Shown: positions 41,699-51,287, counted from the stretch's first letter. The stretch: 64,000 bases of DNA from Pseudomonas sp. 8Z (GCF_902506535.1 NZ_LR733826.1:465079-529078); one strand, 5' to 3'. Translations and numbers: made by a program. Notes: generated by a model not told the origin, from the letters alone.

Positions 41699-43219
41699 TC
41701 AGAAAAAGCCCAGCGGATTGATGTCATAGCTGACCAGCAGGTTCTTGGTCTGCTGATAGTGGTCGAGCATCATTTTGTGGGTTTCGCGCCCAACACCGGA
41801 CTTTTTGTAACCACCAAAGGCCGCATGCGCCGGGTACAGGTGGTAGCAGTTGGTCCACACCCGCCCCGCTTTAATCGCACGGCCCATGCGGTAGGCGACG
41901 TTCATGTCGCGGCTCCACACACCGGCGCCCAGGCCGAACTCGGTGTCGTTGGCAATCGCCAGGGCTTCGGCTTCGTCCTTGAAGGTGGTAACACCGATCA
42001 CCGGACCAAAAATTTCCTCCTGGAACACACGCATCTTGTTGCTGCCCTTGAGTAGCGTCGGCTGGATGTAGTAACCGCCGGCCAGATCGCCTTCGAGTTT
42101 CTCTACGCCACCGCCTGTGAGTACCTGCGCGCCTTCCTGCTGAGCAATCTCCAGGTAGCTGAGGATTTTGTCGAACTGCTGCTGCGAGGCCTGAGCGCCA
42201 ACCATTGTCTCGGTATCCAGAGGATTGCCGCGCTTGATCTGCTTGATTTTTTTCATCACCTCGACCATGAAGGCGTCGTAGATTGACTCCTGCACCAGCG
42301 CACGCGATGGGCAGGTGCACACCTCGCCCTGGTTGAAGAAGCCCAGCACCAGACCTTCGGCAGCTTTCTCGATGAAGGCCGGCTCGGCGTTCATGATGTC
42401 GGCAAAGAAGATGTTCGGCGATTTGCCACCCAGCTCGACGGTCGACGGGATGATGTTCTCGGCAGCACATTTCATGATGTGCGAGCCGACCGGAGTGGAA
42501 CCAGTGAAGGCAATCTTGGCGATGCGCTTGCTGGTGGCCAGTGCTTCACCGGCCTCGCGGCCAAAGCCCTGGACGATGTTGAGCACGCCCGGCGGCAGCA
42601 GGTCGCCGATGATTTCCACCAGCAGGGTGATCGACAGCGGGGTCTGCTCGGCGGGCTTGAGCACGATGGCGTTGCCGGCAGCCAGGGCTGGGGCCAGCTT
42701 CCAGGCCGCCATCAGCAGCGGGAAGTTCCATGGAATGATTTGCCCAACAACACCCAGCGGCTCATGAAAGTGATAGGCAACGGTGCCATTGTCTATCTCG
42801 GCAGTACTGCCCTCCTGCGCACGGATGCAGCCGGCGAAGTAGCGGAAGTGATCTGCGGCCAGCGGCACGTCGGCGTTGAGAGTCTCGCGCACGGCCTTGC
42901 CGTTGTCCCAGGTTTCGGCCACGGCTAGCAATTCGAGGTTAGCTTCGATGCGGTCAGCAATCTTCAGCAGAATGTGCGAACGCTCCTGCACGCTGGTGCG
43001 GCCCCAGGCGTCGGCAGCAGCATGGGCTGCATCCAGTGCCTTGTCGATGTCATCAGCGTTCGAACGGGGAAACTCACCAATCACCGAACCATCGACCGGG
43101 CTGGTATTGGTGAAATATTGGCCACTGAGTGGGGAGACAAATTCACCCGCGATGTAGTTGCCATAGCGCGCTTTGAGTGTCACGACAGCGCCTGAAGTAC
43201 CGGGTTTGGCATAAATCAT
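41699..43219 (-). CDS. NAD-dependent aldehyde dehydrogenase, ExaC/AldB type
   Basis: The 506-residue protein begins [16 protein letters not shown] at the ATG at 43219, as in acetaldehyde dehydrogenases of the ExaC/AldB group. Conserved parts are [22 protein letters not shown] (quoted in part), [11 protein letters not shown], the catalytic cysteine in [12 protein letters not shown], and [13 protein letters not shown]. It would oxidise acetaldehyde or similar short aldehydes to acids. It is monocistronic; the ethanol-oxidation genes that accompany exaC elsewhere are not in the window. Confidence 0.9.
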   Translation of the reverse strand: MIYAKPGTSGAVVTLKARYGNYIAGEFVSPLSGQYFTNTSPVDGSVIGEFPRSNADDIDKALDAAHAAADAWGRTSVQERSHILLKIADRIEANLELLAVAETWDNGKAVRETLNADVPLAADHFRYFAGCIRAQEGSTAEIDNGTVAYHFHEPLGVVGQIIPWNFPLLMAAWKLAPALAAGNAIVLKPAEQTPLSITLLVEIIGDLLPPGVLNIVQGFGREAGEALATSKRIAKIAFTGSTPVGSHIMKCAAENIIPSTVELGGKSPNIFFADIMNAEPAFIEKAAEGLVLGFFNQGEVCTCPSRALVQESIYDAFMVEVMKKIKQIKRGNPLDTETMVGAQASQQQFDKILSYLEIAQQEGAQVLTGGGVEKLEGDLAGGYYIQPTLLKGSNKMRVFQEEIFGPVIGVTTFKDEAEALAIANDTEFGLGAGVWSRDMNVAYRMGRAIKAGRVWTNCYHLYPAHAAFGGYKKSGVGRETHKMMLDHYQQTKNLLVSYDINPLGFF

Positions 43220-43615
43220 GATGCGTCCTCTCTTCTTGTCGGAACCTGCAACCAAACAACTGGCAGCAAGCGATTATTCGATCCTAAAAACCCTGCACCC
43301 GCGATACCTCGTGGCACATGGTCGCATCTCGGCAGGCCGTCCAGCACAAGCCTTTGGTAGCGCCATGCAGAACAGTGGAGGTCTAAGGCTAGACCCGCTC
43401 ACTGCGCCTTGCGTTCCCCAAAGAAAGATCCGCTCGCAACCTTGAGCCACACGTCGATCAGCACCCAATCACAGCGTACAGTTGACCTCTCATGACAGCA
43501 CATTGCCCTGGCTGCACAACGTGCGTTCGCATTGATTAATGTCTTTCCTTGCTAGTAATAGCAAGCCCAATCATCGACACTGCCGCCCTGCCCCTCGCCC
43601 CCCCTGGAGACGACC
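43220..43615. other. 396-base gap with one short palindrome
   Basis: The gap separates two divergent genes. It holds no convincing frame or RNA. A perfect seven-base inverted repeat (CTTGCTA-GTAA-TAGCAAG, 43548-43565) lies about 50 bases before the small hypothetical gene and could be an operator. I found no clear sigma-54 element for the aldehyde dehydrogenase gene. Confidence 0.5.
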
Positions 43616-44011
43616 ATGCCCCTCGACATGCAAACGCGCAACGCCGTGCTTGAACACCCGCAAGCACTCGACGGCAACGTCTACCGTCCGCACGAGCAGG
43701 ATGCTGATGCCGAAGAAATTGACCTCGGCGAAGCACGAGTCTTGATACTCGGCCCCTTCGAAGCACCAGTCGACTGGGATGCCCGCCAGCGTGACGATTA
43801 TTTCGCCGAAGAAGATCCAGCCCTGTTTTTCAGCGCACGTATCGAAAGCCTCGCTGCGCCAGCCAGCAAGACCTTCTTCACGGTCGAGAGCGGCGACTAT
43901 GTGGCCGCACAGTCAAGTCTCGGCGAAGTAGTGATGTATTACGTCTACGATCATGAAGACGACGCCGAAGGGCGCCGCTACATCCTGATTCGCGATGATG
44001 AAGAGCTTTAA
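43616..44011 (+). CDS. Small acidic hypothetical protein
   Basis: The 131-residue protein is acidic (EEIDLGEARVLILGPFEAP; YYVYDHEDDAEGRRYILIRDDEEL, quoted in part) with no signal or membrane helix, and I do not recognise a named family. GGAG precedes the ATG. The normal codon usage and the good ribosome site support a real gene. It converges with the TauE/SafE gene and overlaps it by four bases at the 3' end. Confidence 0.75.
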   Translation: MPLDMQTRNAVLEHPQALDGNVYRPHEQDADAEEIDLGEARVLILGPFEAPVDWDARQRDDYFAEEDPALFFSARIESLAAPASKTFFTVESGDYVAAQSSLGEVVMYYVYDHEDDAEGRRYILIRDDEEL

Positions 44012-44763
44012 AGCTCCAGTGCCAGCAGCAACGCGCAAACCAACAGAAAGCCGCAGAACAGGCTGCGCAGCAGGCGCTCCGGTAACGAGTGTGCCAGACG
44101 TACCCCCCAACTAATGCTGAGCAACCCGCCAACGGCCAGCGGCACGCCCAGCCACCAGTTGACATGCTGATGCATCGAATAGGTGAACAGCGTGACAGCA
44201 GTGCTGGGCAGCGCCAGTGACAAAGACAGCCCCTGCGCCACCACCTGAGTAGTACCGAACACGCTAGTCAGTACCGGTGTCGCGACTACCGCCCCGCCTA
44301 CGCCAAACAGGCCACCCATGCCACCCGCAACCCCACCGAGCGCACCGAACCAACCCCAGGGGTAACGTAGCTCGCCAGTCGGCAGCGCCTGCTGCATCAA
44401 CATTCGCAACAGGTTGTAAGCTGCCAGCGCTAGCAAAAAGCAAACGAAGGCCAGGCGCATGGTGCGCGCATCCAGCCCCACAGCATAAAGCGATGCCAAC
44501 CAGGCGCAGAGGAAACTGGTTACACCCAGCAGCAAGGCATGCCGCAGATCGATACGGTTACGCTGATGGTAACGCCAGATTGCCAGCATCACATTCGGCA
44601 CCACCATCACCAGCGCAGTGCCCTGAGCCAGTTGCTGGTCGAGCCCAAACATCACACCAAGCACCGGAATGGCGATCAGGCCGCCACCGATCCCGAAAAG
44701 ACCTCCCACCGTTCCCAGCGCGACACCCAACATTAGATTCAGCAGCAGATCGAACAGACTCAT
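44008..44763 (-). CDS. TauE/SafE-family membrane permease
   Basis: The 251-residue protein has about eight membrane helices arranged as two repeats, each opening with the family signature (GGLFGIGGGLIAIPVLGV and GGLFGVGGAVVATPVLTS). The family exports sulfite, sulfoacetate and other organic anions. ATG at 44763 follows GGGAGG, favouring it over a start eight codons earlier. It is divergent from a LysR gene, which probably controls it. The substrate is not known. Confidence 0.88.
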   Translation of the reverse strand: MSLFDLLLNLMLGVALGTVGGLFGIGGGLIAIPVLGVMFGLDQQLAQGTALVMVVPNVMLAIWRYHQRNRIDLRHALLLGVTSFLCAWLASLYAVGLDARTMRLAFVCFLLALAAYNLLRMLMQQALPTGELRYPWGWFGALGGVAGGMGGLFGVGGAVVATPVLTSVFGTTQVVAQGLSLSLALPSTAVTLFTYSMHQHVNWWLGVPLAVGGLLSISWGVRLAHSLPERLLRSLFCGFLLVCALLLALEL

Positions 44764-44863
44764 GACACCTCCCAAGTTTGGCTGCATGGTAGAAGCCCGC
44801 TGCTAGTATGGAAACGCACAAGCCCGCACAATGGCTTTGCATATTTCGCACAGGCAAGCACAG

Positions 44864-45826
44864 ATGAACCCAGACGCACTAACCGATCAATTGGAGCTAT
44901 TTCTCGACGTACTGGAAACTGGCAGCTTTTCAGCGGCAGCCCGCCGCCACCCACTCACACCCTCAGCCGTAGCACGACGCATTGATGCACTGGAGCGCGC
45001 CATCGGCAGCAGCCTGTTCAGCCGCACCACGCATGCCGTGCGAGCAACGCCTGCCGGGTTAGCCTTCGCCGAGCGGGCCAGGCGCATTCTCACTGAACTG
45101 CACCTGGCACGCGCAGAAGCGGTATCACTGAGCAGTGCTCCAGAAGGATTAATTCGTATCGATGCACCAACACCTTTTGGTCGCCGCCATCTTGGCCCCG
45201 CCATAGCCGACTTTCTCGCGGCTAACCCTGGGCTAGACGTGCAGCTACGCCTGATCGACAGCTTCACAGATCTGCACGGCGAACACTTGGGTGAAGTAGA
45301 TGTAGTGGTACGCATTGGCCCACTGCCAGACAGCCGCCTGGTCGCAACGCCATTAGCCTCGATGGTGCGTATCGTCTGCGCCAGCCCCGATTACCTACGC
45401 CGCCGCGGCATGCCACAGAGTCCGTTAGAGCTCGATCAGCATGACGGCCTCGACTGGGACAGCCTCGCCCCACCCTATGCCTGGCGTTTCGCCATCGACG
45501 GCAAGCTGCAGCAATGCAAGCCAAAGCGCCTACGCATGGTCACCAACAACGCCGAAACCCTGCTGTTCAGCGCGATTGCCGGGCTGGGTATCGCCCACCT
45601 ACCGACCTGGATGAGCAGCGAGCACCTACAGCGCGGCGAACTGGTGCCGCTGTTCTGCGAGAACGGCCTGCCGCCAACAGAGCCCACTACCATCTACGCC
45701 CTGCGCCTGGAGCGCGAAGGCAGCCCGCGCATTCGTCTCTTGCTGAGCTTTCTGCAACAGCGCTTTGGTTTCCCACCACCCTGGGATCAAGCGCTGCAGG
45801 CCAGCCTGCCCCGCGCGGAGGAATGA
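44864..45826 (+). CDS. LysR-family regulator next to TauE/SafE
   Basis: The 320-residue protein starts MNPDALTDQLELFLDVLETGS at 44864, with HTH residues LTPSAVARRIDALERAIGS and an effector domain from ~90 (EGLIRIDAPTPFGRRHLGP). It belongs to the LysR branch in which DNA-binding residues read RRHPLTPSAVARRI. It is divergent from the TauE/SafE permease by 100 bases, so that gene is the likely target. An integrase remnant follows in the same frame. Confidence 0.87.
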   Translation: MNPDALTDQLELFLDVLETGSFSAAARRHPLTPSAVARRIDALERAIGSSLFSRTTHAVRATPAGLAFAERARRILTELHLARAEAVSLSSAPEGLIRIDAPTPFGRRHLGPAIADFLAANPGLDVQLRLIDSFTDLHGEHLGEVDVVVRIGPLPDSRLVATPLASMVRIVCASPDYLRRRGMPQSPLELDQHDGLDWDSLAPPYAWRFAIDGKLQQCKPKRLRMVTNNAETLLFSAIAGLGIAHLPTWMSSEHLQRGELVPLFCENGLPPTEPTTIYALRLEREGSPRIRLLLSFLQQRFGFPPPWDQALQASLPRAEE

Positions 45827-45848
45827 GCAGAGAAACCTGCGCCCACAA

Positions 45849-45875
45849 AAAACCCGACACGCGCTGGCCGGGTCA
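45849..45875 (-). terminator. Orphan terminator facing left
   Basis: Read on the minus strand, ACCCG and CGGGT flank a GC-rich loop and T6 follows. No intact minus-strand gene lies to its right, so it may be left from a lost neighbour of the integrase. Confidence 0.5.
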
Positions 45876-45889
45876 CGTCAACGCCGCAT

Positions 45890-46231
45890 GTGTTCCCACC
45901 GCCGAAGGGCCAAGTACACGTCAAGCAGACATCCAACGTCCACGTTCAGTGGCGCCCAACGCTGCAGGCGCTGAGCATCCGCTACCGTCCGCCGTACAAC
46001 TGCCGACACACCTATGCGACAATGAGCCTGATGTCAGGCCTCAACCCCGCCTTCATCGCTCAGCAGCTCGGCCATTCCGTGCAAATGCTGCTCTCAACCT
46101 ACGCGCGCTGGATCAACTCAAGCTCTGGCTGGGGTGAGCTGGAAAAGCTGGAAACGGTATCAAATCGGTATCGGAGCAAACCAGGCGCACATAAGTCATT
46201 GATAGGTAAGTCCTTTGATCTCCACCGCTAA
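45890..46231 (+). pseudogene. C-terminal remnant of a tyrosine-type phage integrase
   Basis: The frame encodes the last third of a tyrosine recombinase: FPPPKGQ, RYRPPYNCRHTYATMSLMSG with the catalytic Arg-His-Thr motif (quoted in part), FIAQQLGHS with the conserved His, and LSTYARWI with the nucleophile Tyr. The N-terminal arm, core and first catalytic Arg are missing. The frame begins right after the LysR stop and its end runs into the ybiT start, so it is a broken gene, not a functional one. It marks an ancient prophage or island at this point; no other phage gene is left in the window. Confidence 0.82.
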
Positions 46232-47801
46232 CATCACCATGCAGTTCGGCGCCAAGCCGCTGTTCGAGAACGTTTCCGTCAAGTTCAACAACGGCAACCG
46301 CTACGGTCTGATCGGCGCCAACGGCTGCGGCAAGTCGACCTTCATGAAGATTCTTGGCGGCGATCTGGAGCCATCGGGCGGCCAGGTGATGCTTGAGCCG
46401 AACGTGCGCCTGGGCAAGCTGCGTCAGGATCAGTTCGCCTACGAAGAATTTAACGTGATCGACACCGTGATCATGGGCCACGCCGAGCTGTGGAAGGTCA
46501 AGGCCGAGCGTGACCGCATCTATTCGCTGCCGGAGATGAGCGAAGAAGACGGCATGAAGGTCGGCGAGCTGGAAGGTGAGTTCGCCGAGATGGATGGCTA
46601 CACCGCCGAGTCCCGCGCCGGCGAGCTGCTGCTGGGCCTGGGTATTCCGCTGGAGCAGCACTTCGGCCCGATGAGCGAAGTCGCCCCCGGCTGGAAGCTG
46701 CGCGTGCTGCTGGCCCAGGCGCTGTTCGCCGACCCGGATGTGCTGCTGCTCGACGAGCCAACCAACCACCTGGATATCAACACCATTCGCTGGCTGGAAA
46801 ACATTCTCACGGCGCGTAACAGCACCATGATCATCATTTCCCACGACCGTCACTTCCTCAATGCGGTCTGCACCCATATGGCCGACCTGGACTACGGCGA
46901 GCTGCGCCTGTTCCCAGGCAACTACGACGAGTACATGACGGCCTCGACCCAGGCCCGTGAGCAACTGCTGGCCGACAACGCCAAGAAGAAGGCGCAGATC
47001 GCCGAGCTGCAAACCTTCGTCAGCCGCTTCTCGGCCAACGCCTCCAAGGCCAAGCAAGCCACCAGCCGCGCCAAGCAGATCGACAAGATCCAGCTAGCCG
47101 AGGTCAAGCCATCGAGCCGCGTCAGCCCGTTCATCCGCTTCGATCAAAACAAGAAGCTGCACCGCCAGGCGGTGACCGTCGAGAAGCTATCCAAGGCCTT
47201 CGACGACAAGGTGCTGTTCAAGAACTTCGGTTTCACCATCGAAGCCGGTGAGCGCGTGGCCATCATCGGCCCCAACGGCATCGGCAAGACCACCCTGCTG
47301 CGTACCCTGGTTGGCGAAATGACCCCGGACGCAGGCGCCGTGAAATGGACCGACAGCGCCGAGGTGGGCTACTACGCTCAGGATCACGCCCACGACTTCG
47401 AAGCCGATGAAACCCTGTTCGAGTGGATGGGCCAGTGGACCAGCGGTGAGCAAAACATCCGCGCCGCACTGGGCCGTATGCTGTTCTCCTCCGACGAAAT
47501 CCAGAAGTCGGTGAAAGTGCTCTCCGGTGGTGAGCAGGGCCGCATGCTGTTCGGCAAGCTGGCCTGCCAGAAGCCCAACGTGCTGGTGATGGACGAACCG
47601 ACCAACCACCTGGACATGGAGTCCATCGAGGCGCTCAACCTGGCGCTGGAGAACTACCCCGGCACGCTGATCTTCGTCAGCCATGACCGCGAGTTCGTCA
47701 GCTCGCTGGCTACGCGCATCATCGAGCTGTCGGATAACGGTGTGACCGACTTTAGCGGCACCTACGACGATTACCTGCGCAGCCAGGGCGTCATCGTCTG
47801 A
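46215..47801 (+). CDS. ybiT: ABC-F ATPase YbiT
   Basis: The 528-residue soluble protein has two ABC modules with P-loops GANGCGKST and GPNGIGKTT, Walker [12 protein letters not shown] and [11 protein letters not shown], and signature [11 protein letters not shown] in the second; the first signature is degenerate ([14 protein letters not shown]). A charged linker ([22 protein letters not shown], quoted in part) joins them. This is the ABC-F family that acts on ribosomes rather than in transport; its start and length match YbiT more than EttA or Uup. The start is TTG at 46215, with AGG eight bases upstream, and lies within the integrase remnant. Confidence 0.92.
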   Translation: MISTANITMQFGAKPLFENVSVKFNNGNRYGLIGANGCGKSTFMKILGGDLEPSGGQVMLEPNVRLGKLRQDQFAYEEFNVIDTVIMGHAELWKVKAERDRIYSLPEMSEEDGMKVGELEGEFAEMDGYTAESRAGELLLGLGIPLEQHFGPMSEVAPGWKLRVLLAQALFADPDVLLLDEPTNHLDINTIRWLENILTARNSTMIIISHDRHFLNAVCTHMADLDYGELRLFPGNYDEYMTASTQAREQLLADNAKKKAQIAELQTFVSRFSANASKAKQATSRAKQIDKIQLAEVKPSSRVSPFIRFDQNKKLHRQAVTVEKLSKAFDDKVLFKNFGFTIEAGERVAIIGPNGIGKTTLLRTLVGEMTPDAGAVKWTDSAEVGYYAQDHAHDFEADETLFEWMGQWTSGEQNIRAALGRMLFSSDEIQKSVKVLSGGEQGRMLFGKLACQKPNVLVMDEPTNHLDMESIEALNLALENYPGTLIFVSHDREFVSSLATRIIELSDNGVTDFSGTYDDYLRSQGVIV

Positions 47802-47827
47802 GCCTAAGTTGCACGCAGGCTTGAAAG

Positions 47828-47856
47828 AATGCCCCTGTCTATCGACAGGGGCATTT
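47828..47856 (+). terminator. Terminator after ybiT
   Basis: A perfect 12-base stem (AATGCCCCTGTC / GACAGGGGCATT) with a TATC loop is followed by TTCGTTT. It begins 27 bases after the stop. It is almost the same sequence as the minus strand of the hairpin at 40124-40155. Confidence 0.8.
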
Positions 47857-47910
47857 TCGTTTATGGGCAACGCTACGCTCAGCAACCCGCTCCTGAGCCA
47901 GACAAAACGC

Positions 47911-47940
47911 AAACGCCCCGAATCGATCGGGGCGTTTGGT
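47911..47940. terminator. Terminator after the Hsp20 gene
   Basis: AAACGCCCCGA pairs with TCGGGGCGTTT around a five-base loop. On the minus strand it lies 45 bases past the Hsp20 stop and is followed by GCGTTTTG; it may also back up the ybiT terminator. Confidence 0.75.
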
Positions 47941-47981
47941 TGTTTCACAGACGAGGCGTGAGCACCGTCTACCCCGTGCAA

Positions 47982-48431
47982 TCAGCTCTCCAAAGCCGGG
48001 CGCTGACTGCCGATGGGGATGCGCTTGGCCTTGGCTTCTTCCGGCACGATGCGCTCAAGCTCGATATTGAGCAGGCCGTTAGCCAGAGCCGCACCCTTGA
48101 CCTCGATATGGTCGGCCAGACGGAAAGACAGCTTGAAGGCACGCTGGGCAATGCCCTGGTGCAGGTAACTGACGCTCTCGGCGCTGCGATCACGCTTGTT
48201 GCCGACGACGGTGAGCACACCGCGCTCGACCTGCAGCTCCAGATCGTCCTCTTGGAAGCCAGCCGCTGCAACCACGATGCGGTAGCTGTCTTCGCCATGC
48301 TTCTCGACGTTGTAGGGCGGATAGGAGCTGCCCGCGTCATTGCTGCGCAGGGCGGACTCGAAAAGATCGTTGAAACGATCGAAACCGATGGACTGGCGGA
48401 ACAAAGGGGCCAGGGACAGTACATTGCTCAT
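47982..48431 (-). CDS. ibpA: Small heat-shock protein, Hsp20/IbpA family
   Basis: The 149-residue alpha-crystallin-type chaperone holds unfolded proteins for refolding by DnaK and ClpB. It has the IbpA-like N-terminus (FRQSIGFDRFNDLFESAL), the alpha-crystallin core (YPPYNVEKHGEDSYRIVVAAAGF, quoted in part; LTVVGNK) and the C-terminal partner-binding IPI within AKRIPIGSQ. It is preceded by a sigma-32-type promoter and a ROSE-like hairpin covering the ribosome site. Monocistronic. Confidence 0.93.
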   Translation of the reverse strand: MSNVLSLAPLFRQSIGFDRFNDLFESALRSNDAGSSYPPYNVEKHGEDSYRIVVAAAGFQEDDLELQVERGVLTVVGNKRDRSAESVSYLHQGIAQRAFKLSFRLADHIEVKGAALANGLLNIELERIVPEEAKAKRIPIGSQRPALES

Positions 48432-48436
48432 GAGTA

Positions 48437-48460
48437 TTCTCCTGATAAGTCAGCAAGTGT
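48437..48460 (-). promoter_or_regulatory. ROSE-like RNA thermometer hairpin
   Basis: In the mRNA the segment CUUGCUGA-CUUA-UCAGGAG folds so that CUGA pairs with UCAG and UU pairs with the AG of the ribosome site, with a G opposite G in between. This UUGCU-against-AGGAG arrangement is the hallmark of ROSE thermometers found on Hsp20 genes of pseudomonads and rhizobia: it melts on heating and frees the ribosome site. The AUG is eight bases past the stem. Confidence 0.7.
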
Positions 48461-48499
48461 CATAGCGCGGAACCCGACTTCGGCATCCCGCAGTCACTT

Positions 48500-48528
48500 A
48501 TCTAGGGTCGTCCAGAAGAATTTCAAGG
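48500..48528 (-). promoter_or_regulatory. Sigma-32 heat-shock promoter of ibpA
   Basis: On the minus strand CCTTGAAA (48528-48521) lies 13 bases before CCCTAGAT (48507-48500), close to the heat-shock consensus CTTGAAA and CCCCATnT. Transcription would begin near 48493, giving a leader of about 60 bases that holds the thermometer. Confidence 0.75.
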
Positions 48529-48688
48529 CATGTCTTGAGCACCGAGCACAACACCGGAAATGCTCGCGAAAAGGCATTGGCGAGCAGAGCTCGCGCCTAC
48601 GCTGAGTGTTCAATCAACCGCAGGAACTCGGGCGTAAATGGGTAGCTTGGCGCCCGCTACCCCTGGCTTTTATCCAGACAAAGGGGCT

Positions 48689-49636
48689 TTAACTGGCCGC
48701 CATCAGCAGCCGATCAATACGCTCGCAATGCTGCTCACGACGCACCTCGGCGAACAGCTCGACCGCTTCGGGATAGGTACGCGTCAGCATCGCCAGCCAC
48801 TGCTTCAGGCGTCCCGGCGCATAGCGTGGTGCGAGCTTGCGCCGCGCCTGCAGCCAGAAATCCAGCAGCAGCGGCTGCAGCTCACGCCAAGTCATGTCCT
48901 GCGGCTCATCACCGGCCCTGACCGACGCGATCTGTCGCGCCAACCCCGGACGCGAGACCAAGCCGCGCCCCAGCATGATGTCATCGACGCCACTGATTTC
49001 ACGGCACCTCCGCCAGTCATCCAGCGTCCACACCTCACCATTGGCAAACACCGGCACAGCGACCACGTCCTGCACGCGCGCCACCCACTCCCAATGCGCA
49101 GGCGGCTTGTAACCCTCGACCTTGGTGCGCGCATGCACGACGATCTGGCTGGCACCGCCATCGGCCAGCGCTCGCGCACAATCCAGAGCCCCCTCCTTGC
49201 TCTCGAAGCCCAGACGCATCTTCGCCGTCACCGCAATCTCGGCAGGCACGCTGCGCCTGACTTCACGGACGATGGCATGCAGCAACTCCGGCTCCTTGAG
49301 CAACACGGCACCGCCACGCGACTTGTTCACCGTCTTGGCTGGGCAACCGAAATTGAGGTCGATCACCGGCGCCCCCAAGGTGCAAGCGAAAGCCGCGTTA
49401 TCGCCCAGGCACTGCGGATCGGAGCCGAGCAGTTGCACTCGCATCGGCGCTCCAGCCCGCGTACGCGCCCCCTCGAACAACTCAGGGGCGAGCTTGTGAT
49501 AAGTCGCGGCAGGCAGCAGGCGGTCACTCACACGGATGAACTCCGTTACGCACCAATCGATGCCACCTACGCGCGTCAGTACATCACGCAGGATTTCGTC
49601 AACCAGCCCCTCCATGGGTGCCAGAGCGATTTGCAT
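48689..49636 (-). CDS. dusC: tRNA-dihydrouridine(16) synthase
   Basis: The 315-residue FMN enzyme reduces uridine 16 in the D-loop of tRNAs. It begins [20 protein letters not shown], has the catalytic cysteine in [21 protein letters not shown] (quoted in part), [29 protein letters not shown] (quoted in part) and [10 protein letters not shown]. These favour DusC over DusA or DusB. ATG at 49636 gives the family N-terminus. It is separate from its neighbours. Confidence 0.9.
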   Translation of the reverse strand: MQIALAPMEGLVDEILRDVLTRVGGIDWCVTEFIRVSDRLLPAATYHKLAPELFEGARTRAGAPMRVQLLGSDPQCLGDNAAFACTLGAPVIDLNFGCPAKTVNKSRGGAVLLKEPELLHAIVREVRRSVPAEIAVTAKMRLGFESKEGALDCARALADGGASQIVVHARTKVEGYKPPAHWEWVARVQDVVAVPVFANGEVWTLDDWRRCREISGVDDIMLGRGLVSRPGLARQIASVRAGDEPQDMTWRELQPLLLDFWLQARRKLAPRYAPGRLKQWLAMLTRTYPEAVELFAEVRREQHCERIDRLLMAAS

Positions 49637-49730
49637 GGGGTCTTCCAGAAAAATGGGGCGCACAGTTTAAGAGCTGGCGCCAGCCGTGCAAGATGGTTGG
49701 CCTCGAACGGTCGACAAAGGAGTCATTTGC

Positions 49731-50108
49731 ATGCGCCCTCTGCTCATCACCGCCCTCACCCTACTCTGCAGTCACGCAGCGGCTACAAAACTGCAGCCGC
49801 CAGCCCCGGTTGCGGACGCGCCAGCCCGACTGATCATCAACCGCGATGGCAATGCACCGACCGCCTGCGATGTGGAGCTGTACCTCAACGAGCAAGTCGT
49901 CGCGACCCTGGCCCCGAATCAGCACACCAGCCTGGACGTACCCAGCGGGCAAATGAGCCTGGCCGTGGCGATATCGCCTTCAGGCTACTGCGGCGGCACG
50001 GGGCCAACGGTTGCCCAGTCGATCATCGTCGCGCCAGGAGAGACGCGCCAATTCGACGTGGTGGTGAAGCCGGAGCAGATTTTTCTATCGCCGCGCCTGA
50101 GCGACTGA
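49731..50108 (+). CDS. Secreted hypothetical protein
   Basis: The 125-residue product has a signal peptide (MRPLLITALTLLCSHAAATK) and a small beta-rich domain (ARLIINRDGNAPTACDVELYLNEQVVATL, quoted in part; PSGQMSLAVAISPSGYCGG; APGETRQFDVVV) with two cysteines that could form a disulfide. The pattern resembles small periplasmic beta-sandwich proteins with a PEGA-like fold. GGAG lies eight bases before the ATG at 49731. Convergent with the thioesterase gene, one base apart. No function is assigned. Confidence 0.75.
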   Translation: MRPLLITALTLLCSHAAATKLQPPAPVADAPARLIINRDGNAPTACDVELYLNEQVVATLAPNQHTSLDVPSGQMSLAVAISPSGYCGGTGPTVAQSIIVAPGETRQFDVVVKPEQIFLSPRLSD

Positions 50109-50109
50109 G

Positions 50110-50541
50110 TCACGCCAACAGCGCACGGCCATAGCCCTCAACGAACTCAGCAGGCATTCGCTTGGGCCGCCCCGTGGAGAGTTCGATACAAACGAAGGTG
50201 GTGCGGGCACGCAACAACGTCAGCCCATCCTCAAGTCGCAACAGTTGAAAGCATCGATCCATTTTCAGGCGCTGGTCAGATTCGACGATCCAGGTCGCCA
50301 TCTGCAGTTGCTGGCCCTCATAAGCACTGGCCAGGTAGTCGATTTCATGCCGCACGACCGCCATGGCGCGATCCAGTCGGCGATACTCCGTCAGATCCAG
50401 CCCGAGATACTGCGAGTGCCGCCAGGCGCAACGCTCTAACCAACTGACGTAAACCGCGTTGTTGGCATGCCCCAGCCCATCGATATCTTCGGCGCCCACG
50501 TGTAGATCGATGACGAAGGGCGCGGGACGATCCCAGCTCAT
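50110..50541 (-). CDS. Acyl-CoA thioesterase, 4HBT hot-dog family
   Basis: The 143-residue hot-dog-fold protein shows GHANNAVYVSWLERC near residue 27 with the catalytic-site Asp replaced by Asn-Asn-Ala as in many YbgC-like members, IDYLASAYEGQQLQMATWI (quoted in part), and a final TGRPKRMPAEFVEGY. It should hydrolyse an acyl-CoA thioester; the acyl chain is unknown. It stands alone upstream of the tRNA cluster. Confidence 0.85.
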   Translation of the reverse strand: MSWDRPAPFVIDLHVGAEDIDGLGHANNAVYVSWLERCAWRHSQYLGLDLTEYRRLDRAMAVVRHEIDYLASAYEGQQLQMATWIVESDQRLKMDRCFQLLRLEDGLTLLRARTTFVCIELSTGRPKRMPAEFVEGYGRALLA

Positions 50542-50735
50542 AGCCGTGCCTCCAAATCCCTCACCAGCCGCAGCACCTGATCCATCTTCAGCTTCATCCC
50601 GCCTCCTGTAACGGCTGCTAGGGTTCGCTGCCTAGCGAACACCCGGTACGGCGGCATGATACGCCGCCCACTCAAACACCGCGACAAACCGAGCAACCAC
50701 GCAGAGCCTCAAACAGATTCTTTCTTCGACGCAAA

Positions 50736-50766
50736 CAAAAAGGGCCACTTCCTAAGAAGCAGCCCT
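50736..50766 (-). terminator. Terminator of the Glu-Ala tRNA cluster
   Basis: On the minus strand AGGGC-TG-CTTC pairs with GAAG-TG-GCCCT around a short loop, followed by T5. It is 26 bases past the last tRNA-Glu, so it should end the tRNA transcript. Confidence 0.75.
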
Positions 50767-50791
50767 GGTTCCGCAAACGCGGCAAGAAAAA

Positions 50792-50867
50792 TGGCGTCCC
50801 CTAGGGGACTCGAACCCCTGTTACCGCCGTGAAAGGGCGGTGTCCTAGGCCACTAGACGAAGGGGAC
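50792..50867 (-). tRNA. tRNA-Glu (UUC), copy 3 in transcription order
   Basis: Seventy-six bases with cloverleaf: acceptor GTCCCCT / AGGGGAC, anticodon loop CTTTCAC with TTC, T-loop GGTTCGAATCC, encoded CCA end. Identical to the other two copies; it is the last gene of the array. Confidence 0.97.
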
Positions 50868-50915
50868 GAAACCTTCGAACAACAAGGCCAGCACGAGGCT
50901 GGCCTTGAGTGTGAT

Positions 50916-50991
<76 letters not shown>

Positions 50992-51038
50992 GAAACCTTG
51001 CGGTCGGCACACAACGCCTAAGTGTTGCGGCTGGAAAA

Positions 51039-51114
51039 TGGCGTCCCCTAGGGGACTCGAACCCCTGTTACCGCCGTGAAAGGGCGGTGTCCTAGGCCAC
51101 TAGACGAAGGGGAC
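51039..51114 (-). tRNA. tRNA-Glu (UUC), copy 2
   Basis: Identical to the other two tRNA-Glu genes; anticodon TTC, encoded CCA. It lies 247 bases from the copy at 50792, in the same relation to its tRNA-Ala partner. Confidence 0.97.
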
Positions 51115-51162
51115 GAAACCTTCGAACGACAAGGCCAGCATGAAGCTGGCCTTACGTGTGAT

Positions 51163-51238
<76 letters not shown>

Positions 51239-51287
51239 GAAACCTTGCGGTCTGGCTGCAACGCCTGAGCGCTGCGGCTGGAATAAG

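Noticed and set aside
43308..43325. A sigma-54-like TGGCAC...CGC motif upstream of the small acidic protein gene
   Set aside because: The GG-to-GC distance is one base short of the required spacing and the -12 part is poor.
48638..50134. A 498-residue frame antisense to dusC running into the small secreted protein gene
   Set aside because: It crosses two better-supported genes and has an Arg/His/Pro-rich composition typical of spurious frames.
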